64,000 bases of DNA from an uncultured bacterium (GTDB lineage Bacteria > Verrucomicrobiota > Kiritimatiellia > CAIKKV01), in contig CALHRZ010000001.1 of assembly GCA_938038445.1 (NCBI GenBank), forward strand, positions 1 to 64,000, written 5' to 3'. The position numbers and the translations under genes are program-made. Numbering within the stretch: position 1 is the first letter of the stretch; the number at the start of each line of letters is the position of its first letter. This document shows positions 1-7,587 of this stretch, in pieces. The notes under the pieces were generated by a model that had not been told where the DNA came from, searched no databases, and was given only the letters and a program-made list of their open reading frames with translations.

Positions 1-48
1 ATGGTCCACAAGCGCTTCGGTAGGGCCATGAAGCGGCTGGCTGAGTAG
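1..48 (+). CDS. C-terminal tail of an antitoxin-like gene (5' part outside window)
   Basis: An open frame enters from the left edge and ends at the TAG at 46-48. The visible residues are MVHKRFGRAMKRLAE, a basic, helical tail of the kind seen at the end of small antitoxins. It stops 3 bp before the start codon of a Doc-like toxin, the usual antitoxin-toxin gene order. The identity is inferred only from position and this tail, and the antitoxin family cannot be named. Confidence 0.35.
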   Translation: MVHKRFGRAMKRLAE

Positions 49-51
49 GCC

Positions 52-387
52 ATGCCGACTCCCCTGTTCCTGGACCTCGAGCAGGTCATGCGGCTTCACG
101 CTAGCATGATCAAGCGGTATGGAGGAACAGAAGGAACGCGCAATGTCGGGTTGCTGCAATCGGCTGTCGCCATGCCGCAAATGGCGTACGGAGGTGAATC
201 CCTCCACGCGGACATCTTCGAGATGGCGGCCGCGTATTTGTACCACCTCGTTCAGAACCATCCGTTCACCCATCGTGACTGTTTTCGACGGGCAGACACC
301 GCCGTTCCTGGCGACTTTGCAGCGTCTGGTGGCGTCGATTACAGGCGCTTCTTGGCGAAGGCTCGCCCGAATGGTGACTTCAGATAG
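52..387 (+). pseudogene. Decayed Doc/Fic-type death-on-curing toxin
   Basis: The first about 72 residues read as a Doc-type toxin: FLDLEQVMRLH, then GGTEGTRNVGLLQSAV, then AAAYLYHLVQNHPF. Doc proteins act by Fic-fold phosphorylation of elongation factor Tu. The family motif HPFxDGNKRT should follow the HPF, but the frame instead runs into THRDCFRRADT. Pieces resembling the rest of the motif (FDGQT, then LATLQRL) appear in another frame near 280-330, so several small indels have destroyed the active-site loop. The 3' end also overlaps the opposite-strand GIY-YIG remnant. The protein is very likely inactive. Confidence 0.7.
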
Positions 388-586
388 CGCTCGAAGGCCA
401 ACGCCTGCTCGCGGTCCGTGAAGGCGATGAAGGTTTTGATGCGCCAAGGGAGGTATTTCGATGTGTGCGGATCGCCGCCGGAATTGTGGTGGGCGAGGCT
501 GGCTTCCAGGTTCTTGGTGAAACCGGTGTAGAAATGGGAGGGTTTGATTCGGATTGGAGGATGTAGGTGTAGAAAAATCGCTGCAT
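339..586 (-). pseudogene. GIY-YIG nuclease-superfamily small protein, frameshifted
   Basis: From the ATG at 586 the protein starts MQRFFYTYILQSESNP, the GIY-YIG-type opening strand. After one missing base near 536-543, inside a G/A run, the other frame continues with HFYTGFTKNLE, HNSGGDPHTSKYLPWR, AFTDREQALAFERYLKS and RAFAKKRL, ending at the TAA at 341-339. Restoring one base gives 82 aa, normal for the small UvrC-like GIY-YIG proteins common in PVC genomes. It could be a true pseudogene or a single assembly error; the rest of the frame is well preserved. Confidence 0.7.
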
Positions 587-615
587 GTTTCGCGTCTTGA
601 TGTTGCGCCTTGCCC

Positions 616-678
616 GCCTTCGTCGCTACGCGACTTCGGCGCGCCGAGCCGTAGCGCGCCGCTTCGGCGAGCGAAGGC
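616..678. repeat. Nested palindromic repeat beside tRNA-Pro
   Basis: Outer arms GCCTTCG (616-622) and CGAAGGC (672-678) are exact inverted copies. Inside them CGCTACG (624-630) pairs with CGTAGCG (650-656), and there is a further GC-rich palindrome around 636-646. The 63-bp unit could fold into a long hairpin or cruciform. It touches the 3' end of the tRNA-Pro gene, so it could act as its terminator, or it could be a REP-like element. Confidence 0.6.
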
Positions 679-755
679 TGGTCGGGGCGTCGGGATTTGA
701 ACCCGAGACCTTTTGCACCCCAAGCAAACGCGCTACCAGTCTGCGCTACGCCCCG
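679..755 (-). tRNA. tRNA-Pro (anticodon GGG)
   Basis: The reverse strand folds as a complete cloverleaf: acceptor arm CGGGGCG with CGCCCCG, D arm GCGC/GCGC, anticodon stem TTTGC/GCAAA with loop TTGGGGT (anticodon GGG), and T arm TCGGG/CCCGA with TTCAAAT. The discriminator is A and the CCA end is encoded (681-679). Decodes proline CCC/CCU codons. Confidence 0.95.
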
Positions 756-788
756 ATAAAACGAAAAACGAAGTGCAAAAACAAAGAG

Positions 789-817
789 ACATTAACACGG
801 ACAATCTCGTTCGTCAA
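789..817 (-). promoter_or_regulatory. Predicted sigma70-type promoter for tRNA-Pro
   Basis: On the minus strand TTGACG (817-812) and TAATGT (794-789) are separated by exactly 17 bp. The -10 box ends about 33 bp before the tRNA 5' end. The -35 box lies inside the last codons of the GH38 gene. Confidence 0.5.
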
Positions 818-3447
818 GAACGCGCCCTCGTTCGCCGGACAGACCGGAACCTTTCCGCCTCCAGAAGGATGGTCACTACTTCATATGGCCGCGCGGTCAG
901 CCGAAGGACGCATCCCCGAATCGGAATCTCCCGAAGCGGGGTCTCATCTAACCTTGCCCGGATGGCCCGATGATAGCCCGGCGGAATCCGAATGGCCCCT
1001 GACCGAAGGGTCTCCGAAGCATTCCAAAATCGAATCACATGACCACGGCCGTCTTCCCTCTGCTTGAAAGCAGACGGAATCCAATGGGCATCGAGCAATT
1101 CAATCCCTTCCCCCACCCGTGCCCCCCCCTCCGGCGCAATGGGATGCGCCGCGGGCGGCAGGTTGTATTCATACGCCTCCCGAAGGGCGACGGAAGGATT
1201 GTCGGCCGACCCCATCGCAACCGCATATTCGAAGGTCTGACAGCCCTGTACCTGGGCACTTTCAGCCCGATGTTCCTTCATTTCCGCCGTTATTCGGCCC
1301 ACCGCCCGCATCAGGGTCAGACAAGGACATCCCTGCTCCTCCCATGTGTATTCGTACAACCCCCGGTTGTAAAGCGCCAAAGCGCGCTTCTGCGGCAACG
1401 CGAAGGCCGCCATGAACTGCATGGGCTGCCCCGTCGCTTCCAAGCGGAGCCTTTCGTCACGCCCTTCCCATACCGTCTCGCGCACTCGCACCGGCCTCCG
1501 TGGGGAAAGGGAAAAAGGAGTGTGCGCATATCCATGCCCCGTCCACGGACCCGGAAAGGCCGCTTGCAACCGGAAGTCCCGCAACGTGTGATGAATTTCC
1601 AGCCTTATCTCAAGACGGTTTTTTCCTTCCGGCAAAGTGAAAACGGCCTTCACGTCGAACGGTTGCCCACGAAGCGAAAGACAGGGTTTCACCACGACCG
1701 ACTGAAAAAGAGTCCCTCCCGCCCGTCGCGCCCAGCTCCCCGGTCCCGCCGCTTCAACCTCCCCCTCCAACGAAGGGGCGAATCGGTAAAGATCCCCATG
1801 ATCGGACTCCACCTGGAGGCGATGGATTCGCGGTAAAAAGAGATCGGATTCCTTGTCGAAAAGATCAAACGTCGCGTCCGGATAAATGATGGCTCGAAGT
1901 GCCCGATTCTCAAGAACGTTGCCCCCCACCACCATCCCTGCTCCGGTCGCGGATTTTTCTTCGCCCTCTGTTGAGGCTTCAAGGATGTTGAACACCGGCG
2001 GCTTTGCCGGCTCAACCGTCAACCGCCGAAACCCCATGGGAGGCAAACTCCCCGTGCAGATCGCAACACGCATCATCAGGCAGGGAATTCGGGTGGGAAT
2101 CTTATCATCGTGATAGGTGGTGTGAAACCCGGGTCTACAAGCCAGAATTCGACTTTCCAACGGGCATCCGCTTTCGTCCCGAACGATAAGGGACCCCGTT
2201 CCAGGAGGAACCGCGATTTCGTACTCGCTCGTCTCCTCTCGTCTCCAAGGCAAGGGATTGTAAAGGACCAGAACGTGGCGTTCCTTGAGGGATCTCTCCC
2301 CCGGACGACAACCCCACAACGCACACACGGCCCGATGTTCCAGTTCTTCCGCAATTTCCAAACCCTGCTCCAATCGGCTCTGCATGTCGCGCGCAACGGA
2401 ATCCGCATGGCAGCCACAGATCGTGTCGTGGGGATGGCATTGCAACAGCAGCTCCCACCCTCGATCCAGAAAACCTGGGGGAATGCCCGCACCCGCAGCG
2501 TTCGCCCGAAGCACGAGCGGTTCGGCATAATGCGCCAGCCGATTTTCCAGCCGCCGGTTGAGCGCTTTTTGCTGTGGCCGAGTCGAAAGACAACCGTCGA
2601 GACCCGCCACGCGGAATAGTTCCCCCCGAAGCGGTTTGGATCGCCGGCAATACGGGCGGATTTTCCCCAGATAATTGTCCAGCGAACCGTGGCGAACTCG
2701 CAACTCTGGAAAGCGTTTCTCAAACTGGTGCAACGTATCACGGATTCGAGGGGTCGGCAGGGCATGATCAATGCCGTTCATGAGAAGCAACACCCCCGAG
2801 CGGCAATGTTTTTTAAGGATCGGAAGGGTTTGGTCCAGCCGGTCGGAACTTCCCTCTGGATCTTCGGCTCTAAACCCTCGCGCGTTCGAATAACCGGCAA
2901 CCAGGCAGACCGCGTCCACAACGGATCCGTCCCTTCCTTTCCATCGGGTTTCCGCCCCCTGAAGATCGTCCAGCGCATAACCCCGCCAGAAAAAGGCATT
3001 GGAAATTCCGAATCCCCGCAGAATCTGCGGCATCTGATCGATATGCCCGAATGTATCCGGTAAATAGCCGATCGGATTCCACTGCCCCCATTGCCCAGAA
3101 TCCCGGCGACCTCGCAACAAATTGCGGAGGCAGGCTTCGCCCGAAATCAGGTGCTCGTCCGCCAGGACGTACCAGGGGCCGATCCGGATTTTTCCCTCCC
3201 GGACGCGTTGCGCCAATTCTTCTTTTCGTTCCGGCCACACGGCCAAGTAATCGTCGAGCGGAATCGTCTGACCGTCCAGCCAAAAGGAGGAATACGCCGG
3301 CTCTTCCTTTATCATCTCCAGTAGGCGGTCGAAAAGTTCCACCAGCCGAAATCGTGTCTGCTCCAGCGAGAGGTACCATTCCCGGTCCCAGTGGGTGTGC
3401 GTAACCCAGATCGCTTCGTAGCAGCAGGGTTCTGTCAAACGGCTCAT
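814..3447 (-). CDS. GH38 alpha-mannosidase
   Basis: An 877-aa glycoside hydrolase of family 38, which removes alpha-linked mannose with retention using a zinc ion. The N-terminal motif HTHWDREW (17-24) supplies zinc ligands His19 and Asp21. PDTFGH (130-135) carries the probable nucleophile Asp131, and NGIDH near 240 the later histidine. The rest matches the three-helix and beta-sandwich domains of full-length bacterial GH38. There is no signal peptide, so it should work in the cytoplasm on imported oligosaccharides. It is the last gene of a regulator-esterase-mannosidase operon, 28 bp after the esterase. Linkage specificity cannot be read from sequence. Confidence 0.92.
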   Translation of the reverse strand: MSRLTEPCCYEAIWVTHTHWDREWYLSLEQTRFRLVELFDRLLEMIKEEPAYSSFWLDGQTIPLDDYLAVWPERKEELAQRVREGKIRIGPWYVLADEHLISGEACLRNLLRGRRDSGQWGQWNPIGYLPDTFGHIDQMPQILRGFGISNAFFWRGYALDDLQGAETRWKGRDGSVVDAVCLVAGYSNARGFRAEDPEGSSDRLDQTLPILKKHCRSGVLLLMNGIDHALPTPRIRDTLHQFEKRFPELRVRHGSLDNYLGKIRPYCRRSKPLRGELFRVAGLDGCLSTRPQQKALNRRLENRLAHYAEPLVLRANAAGAGIPPGFLDRGWELLLQCHPHDTICGCHADSVARDMQSRLEQGLEIAEELEHRAVCALWGCRPGERSLKERHVLVLYNPLPWRREETSEYEIAVPPGTGSLIVRDESGCPLESRILACRPGFHTTYHDDKIPTRIPCLMMRVAICTGSLPPMGFRRLTVEPAKPPVFNILEASTEGEEKSATGAGMVVGGNVLENRALRAIIYPDATFDLFDKESDLFLPRIHRLQVESDHGDLYRFAPSLEGEVEAAGPGSWARRAGGTLFQSVVVKPCLSLRGQPFDVKAVFTLPEGKNRLEIRLEIHHTLRDFRLQAAFPGPWTGHGYAHTPFSLSPRRPVRVRETVWEGRDERLRLEATGQPMQFMAAFALPQKRALALYNRGLYEYTWEEQGCPCLTLMRAVGRITAEMKEHRAESAQVQGCQTFEYAVAMGSADNPSVALREAYEYNLPPAAHPIAPEGGARVGEGIELLDAHWIPSAFKQREDGRGHVIRFWNASETLRSGAIRIPPGYHRAIRARLDETPLREIPIRGCVLRLTARPYEVVTILLEAERFRSVRRTRARS

Positions 3448-3475
3448 GGAGTAGGTCCTAAACGACGAGGCATGG

Positions 3476-4306
3476 TTAAACCCGTGCCGGTTCGGTCAAC
3501 GACTGGACAATGAAAACCGCCATTTTCTCTAACGCGGAGGAATACCATATCTCGGAATTTGAAGACAAGGAGCGGACCTGCAGATCGTTCGGAACGCCCT
3601 CGGCATCTAACCGCTCTTTCAGGAGCTGCCCGAACCTTGGGTGATGGATCGCCGTGGACACGGAGAGTTCCGCCGTGAGAGGAAGCCGCGGGGTTTTGTA
3701 GAGTTGAAACACCGGTGGACTGGCCGGCGTCACACGCGCGGGAAAATGGAAGGTCTCCAGCCACGCTGCCCATTCCGGTTCATCGTACTGCTCAGGCGTC
3801 AGACGAAAAAGTCTCTGAAACGATTCGATTCGCCAGGCGGGACCTGGAAGGAGCGCCCGAATGGCTCGCGGATCCGCGGTGGTTTGGGTATCCACGAGCG
3901 CCAGACAACGAGGTTTAGGCACAACCCTCGAACCTTCTCCCCACACAAGCCAACAAGCGCTCACTCCACCTGCGGAAAGCCCCCCAAAAGCCACCCGTGC
4001 CGAGTCTAAATACCCCCATTTGCTTTCCGAAATGAGAAAGAAAATGGCTCGAGCGGCATCCCGCAGGGGAGCCAACAACTCGGCGTCATCGACGAACCGA
4101 TAATTGGCAGACGCCACGGCGACCCCTTGTCCCAGCAGGTAATCTCGCAAAAGGGAGGGAAGATGGCTTTTGTCACCCCCCGAAAAGCCGCCTCCATGCA
4201 GCCACACGAAAAGCGGTGCACGATCGTCTCCCTCCGGCTGATAAAGGTCCAGCCGCTGGCGTGGGTGATCGCCATACGCAACATTCAGATGGATCTGTAT
4301 CCCCAT
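3476..4306 (-). CDS. Alpha/beta-hydrolase esterase
   Basis: A 276-aa alpha/beta-hydrolase of the carbohydrate-esterase / hormone-sensitive-lipase type. HGGG (37-40) is the oxyanion hole and GLSAGG near 108-113 holds the nucleophile serine. The catalytic Asp and His are probably in the last third, in a region containing an HH pair. No signal peptide is seen. It starts 12 bp after the GntR-type regulator and precedes GH38, which suggests it removes acyl groups from the same mannose-containing substrate. That substrate is an inference; the fold is clear. Confidence 0.8.
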   Translation of the reverse strand: MGIQIHLNVAYGDHPRQRLDLYQPEGDDRAPLFVWLHGGGFSGGDKSHLPSLLRDYLLGQGVAVASANYRFVDDAELLAPLRDAARAIFFLISESKWGYLDSARVAFGGLSAGGVSACWLVWGEGSRVVPKPRCLALVDTQTTADPRAIRALLPGPAWRIESFQRLFRLTPEQYDEPEWAAWLETFHFPARVTPASPPVFQLYKTPRLPLTAELSVSTAIHHPRFGQLLKERLDAEGVPNDLQVRSLSSNSEIWYSSALEKMAVFIVQSLTEPARV

Positions 4307-4318
4307 TCTTCCCCTCCC

Positions 4319-5488
4319 TCAGGTGGTGAAAACGCGGTCGGCTTGAAGAGAGCCGATAACGGAAAAAGAGAGGTCTTCATCCTCTTGGATGGTTCCGCGA
4401 ATCGGAAACACAGAAGAAGGAACCGGAAATCCCTCGGCCCGGGACCAAATCAACCCAATCAACGTCGAGGCGATAAGATTCAAAGGAACTTCATATCGGA
4501 CGACGGGAAAACCGTAATGAAGTCGAATGCCCTGATTGCTCCAGGTCAGAACGCGAACCGTACGAACCTTCTCTTCTCCACACGCCAAAAGCGCATGGGC
4601 GATGCCCCGCATCGTGACATCGTCGGATACCAGCAACGCATCGGGCCATTGTTTTTCGCGTGTCCACCGTTCCATGAGCGAGACGCACCGCGCCGTATCG
4701 CGGCTCTCGTCGTAATGCGGGCCGCGTTTCGCCAACGGCTCAATCGTACAGGAAATATTCGGCCACTGGAGCCGCTCCTCTTCGAGACCATCAAGATCAT
4801 CAGTGAAAAAATCGGGTAAGGTGCGCAGATAAACTAAACGCTGCACCCCTTTGGATGCCAAATAGCAAAACCCCCTCTGGGCAAAATGGCGCAAATCCAA
4901 ATGCACCTCCTGCCCCAGTCCCATTCGGGCAACCGCTGCATGTGGAACCAGTTCGCGGAATACCTCCCACAACGAATCGGCCACGCCGATGCCAATGAGA
5001 CCGGCAAACGGATGATGGGCGCAATCGTTTCGAAAACGCTGGAATTCGGAATGCTCGTATAATTGATCAGAACTCCCAACCTCGCTGAACCCATCGTAGG
5101 CGACTATCCGGACATTCGGAACCGTTCGGTCTCGGCGGATGGCGTTGAGAACGCCACGATAAAAATAGGAATTCTCATCCCCCAAACTCGGCCCCATCAA
5201 AACCGCCACGCGAAATCCCCTGCGTCCCTGCCGAATGAATGTCCCCAGCCGGGGCCGCCGATCCACAAGCCCCGCATCTTTCAAACGTTTCAGCGCTTTG
5301 TGTACCGTGATCGGATGGGCATGCAAAATGGATGCGAGTTCACCCGTCCGCGGGAGCCGATCCCCCGGTTTTACCTGGCCCGTTTCGATCTGCCACCGAA
5401 CATACCGCTCGAGACGATCAAAAACAGAACCATTGTCTTCTGTCTTCTGGCCTTGCATATCACGGGTTTGGTCTAATGCTCGTTCCAT
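4319..5488 (-). CDS. GntR-type regulator with sugar-binding sensor domain
   Basis: A transcription factor of about 389 aa. Near the N-terminus it has a GntR winged helix (PGDRLPRTGELA, ITVHKALKRLKDAGLVDRR, LGTFI). The long C-terminal half resembles LacI/AraR periplasmic-binding-like sensors (VAVLMGPS, PDALLVSDDVTMRGIAHALL, TLIGLIWSR). Such proteins bind a sugar and release DNA. The frame can be extended to a TTG at 5506, but the ATG at 5488 is preferred. It heads the esterase-GH38 operon and faces the exported-protein/lyase operon, so it probably controls both from the AT-rich gap between them. Confidence 0.82.
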   Translation of the reverse strand: MERALDQTRDMQGQKTEDNGSVFDRLERYVRWQIETGQVKPGDRLPRTGELASILHAHPITVHKALKRLKDAGLVDRRPRLGTFIRQGRRGFRVAVLMGPSLGDENSYFYRGVLNAIRRDRTVPNVRIVAYDGFSEVGSSDQLYEHSEFQRFRNDCAHHPFAGLIGIGVADSLWEVFRELVPHAAVARMGLGQEVHLDLRHFAQRGFCYLASKGVQRLVYLRTLPDFFTDDLDGLEEERLQWPNISCTIEPLAKRGPHYDESRDTARCVSLMERWTREKQWPDALLVSDDVTMRGIAHALLACGEEKVRTVRVLTWSNQGIRLHYGFPVVRYEVPLNLIASTLIGLIWSRAEGFPVPSSVFPIRGTIQEDEDLSFSVIGSLQADRVFTT

Positions 5489-5595
5489 ACAAACAATAGC
5501 ATACAATAATAAATTTTTTAAAAAAAGGAAATTATTGTTGCAATTTTCACAAGTTCTAAATTATATTAGCGTATATTAGCGTTGTGGAGCACATA
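5489..5595. promoter_or_regulatory. Divergent AT-rich control region with operator-like repeats
   Basis: This gap between two divergent operons is far more AT-rich than the genes around it. It holds a perfect tandem 10-bp repeat TATATTAGCG (5562-5571 and 5572-5581) and a 7-bp inverted repeat CAATAAT (5504-5510) / ATTATTG (5531-5537). Both are candidate operators for the adjacent GntR-type regulator; neither assignment is proven. Confidence 0.5.
5538..5567 (+). promoter_or_regulatory. Predicted promoter of the surface protein/lyase operon
   Basis: TTGCAA (5538-5543) and TATATT (5562-5567) are spaced by 18 bp. The -10 box overlaps the first copy of the tandem TATATTAGCG repeat, so a repressor bound there would block transcription. 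Confidence 0.4.
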
Positions 5596-7584
5596 ATGAA
5601 AAGTTCAAAAGGCCGACCGATCAAATGGAGATCCCTGAGCCGACTCCTTTTCCTTGGGATGCTGGGATGGGCCGCAGAGGCTGCGTTCGGCGATGAAATC
5701 ACATGGCTCGGTACCGCAAGTGTGGCTTTTACCAATCCGCCCAATTGGCAGGAAAGCAAGGTGCCCCTTAATACTTCCGCCTCCACGGGAGACGTGGCTG
5801 TCTTTGGCGCCACCTTCACTCCCTATCAGCCAGAATTGACTGCAAACCGCGCGATCTATGGTCTCAAATTTCTTAAATCCGATGGTGGTTGGACGCTGGA
5901 CGGGCCCACCCGCGTCCTCACGCTCGGAACTTATGGAATTGACGACACGACCAATGAAAGTGGAGTCACGACGATCCGACCGCGGGTGATCTTTTCGAGC
6001 GGACAAAATACCGTTCCGTTTGCCACCGGCCAGGGCGGTCGGCTTTATCTCGAAGGAGGTCTCACCAACACCGTCAATATGGTGCTCGTTATCCCCAGCG
6101 GAACGGTCATCGTCAGTCGGATTGACGCCGATTCTCCCAGCCGTACGTTCCTCAAAAGAGGCCAAGGAACGCTCGTATTGACCAATGCAGCAGGCCCCTC
6201 TCAGCAGGGAGCGTTTGTTTTGTCCGCCGGAAGGCTTGTCCTTGGCCATCCCCATGCTCTCGGAAGAGGACAGTTCCGCGTCGTTTCCTCGGGAATCCCC
6301 GCCGTAATCGAACCCCTCCTCCCCTTGACCGACGCCAACGCCATCACCAACAATGTCCAGTGGGGAAACACGAACGTTGTGGAGGGTCCGTTCAGCGTCA
6401 CCTTTACCGGAACGCTCTCCGGTCCCAGCAGCGGCAATTTGGTCGGCTTCAGCAACAATCTCGCGAAAGGATGCCGACTGCTCTTTTCGGGACCGGTCCT
6501 CATAAGCGAATCAAATAATCCGACAAAAAACGCCGCGTTCATTATTTCCGGCCCGGGCGAAACGGAGTTTAGCGGAAACATGTCCAACGGGGACTCTGAC
6601 CGCAGGGGCTCCCTGGTTGTCGCCCACCCTTTGGATGGCCTCACCATCCTTTCGGGTGCAAACACCTATACGGGCGACACAACCGTCGCCGGCGGCGTGC
6701 TGTTGCTCAAATCGGCCGAGGCACTGCCCGGCGGAATCGCTTCGACGGGCGGACTTTCCGCACTGAACCTGGCAGGGGGTATTCTGGGTCTCGGATTCGG
6801 CGATTTCCAACGGCCGGTCACCAACGTTGGTGGCAACCGCGCGGCCGTGCGTTTCACCTCTGCCGGCGGCGGTTTCGCGGCTTTCGACGCCGATCGCACC
6901 GTGAACCTGGGCGGGGCTTCCCAACCCGTCACCTGGGGTGCCGACTTTGTTCCCAACAATGCGCCTCTGATCCTCGGCGCCCCCGCCGCTAACCGAACCG
7001 TCTTCTTCGCGAATCCCATTGTTCTCTCCACCTCGCAAACAGCAACCAACCGCACGTTCATTGTGTATGACGGGGAGGCGGAAGTGGATGGGGTCCTCCA
7101 AGGGGTTCTCAGCCACGGCACAGGCGCCTGTCGTCTTGACAAACAGGGCAATGGCACGCTGGCGCTGACGGCCCTCAACACTTACACGGGCGGCACCTGG
7201 GTGCAAGAAGGAGAATTAAGAGTCCAGGGCACTGCCGGAAGCGGCGATGTGGTGGTGTTCTCCGGTGCGGCCATCTCCGGCACCGGCCAAGTGGCTTCCC
7301 TGACCCTGCAAAACAACGGCCACCTCAAACCCTATGATAACGGCGCGGGAGTTCCCAGCCACCTGACGGTTACCGGGGTGTTTTCAATCGCTTCGGGAAC
7401 ACTGGATCTCTCCGGGATTTCGAACGCCCCTCCCGGCTCTTGGCCCCTCGTTACAGCCGGTTCGATTGTTGGGGAAACGTTTGCCAATGTGATCCCAGGA
7501 CCGCCCGGACGAACCGTTCAGATTATCAGCAACCAAATCATCCTTCGGCCTCTTTCGCCTGGCGCTCTGATTCAGATCCGCTGA
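5596..7584 (+). CDS. Exported autotransporter-type beta-strand-repeat protein
   Basis: A 662-aa surface or secreted protein. The ATG at 5596 is preferred over the GTG at 5584 because GGAG lies 6 bp upstream. A signal peptide (basic start, then LSRLLFLGMLGWAAEAAFG) is followed by repeats typical of autotransporter-associated beta strands, including ANTYTGDTTVAGGVLLL and LNTYTGGTWVQEGELRV. No C-terminal translocator barrel, LPXTG or PEP-CTERM signal is present. The end, PGALIQIR, resembles the ends of the two other large exported proteins in the window. It lies 3 bp upstream of a lyase gene and so is probably co-transcribed with it. Confidence 0.8.
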   Translation: MKSSKGRPIKWRSLSRLLFLGMLGWAAEAAFGDEITWLGTASVAFTNPPNWQESKVPLNTSASTGDVAVFGATFTPYQPELTANRAIYGLKFLKSDGGWTLDGPTRVLTLGTYGIDDTTNESGVTTIRPRVIFSSGQNTVPFATGQGGRLYLEGGLTNTVNMVLVIPSGTVIVSRIDADSPSRTFLKRGQGTLVLTNAAGPSQQGAFVLSAGRLVLGHPHALGRGQFRVVSSGIPAVIEPLLPLTDANAITNNVQWGNTNVVEGPFSVTFTGTLSGPSSGNLVGFSNNLAKGCRLLFSGPVLISESNNPTKNAAFIISGPGETEFSGNMSNGDSDRRGSLVVAHPLDGLTILSGANTYTGDTTVAGGVLLLKSAEALPGGIASTGGLSALNLAGGILGLGFGDFQRPVTNVGGNRAAVRFTSAGGGFAAFDADRTVNLGGASQPVTWGADFVPNNAPLILGAPAANRTVFFANPIVLSTSQTATNRTFIVYDGEAEVDGVLQGVLSHGTGACRLDKQGNGTLALTALNTYTGGTWVQEGELRVQGTAGSGDVVVFSGAAISGTGQVASLTLQNNGHLKPYDNGAGVPSHLTVTGVFSIASGTLDLSGISNAPPGSWPLVTAGSIVGETFANVIPGPPGRTVQIISNQIILRPLSPGALIQIR

Positions 7585-7587
7585 GGC

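Noticed and set aside
585-1067. 160-aa plus-strand frame over tRNA-Pro and the GH38 end
   Set aside because: It runs through a tRNA gene and antisense to GH38; composition is not protein-like.
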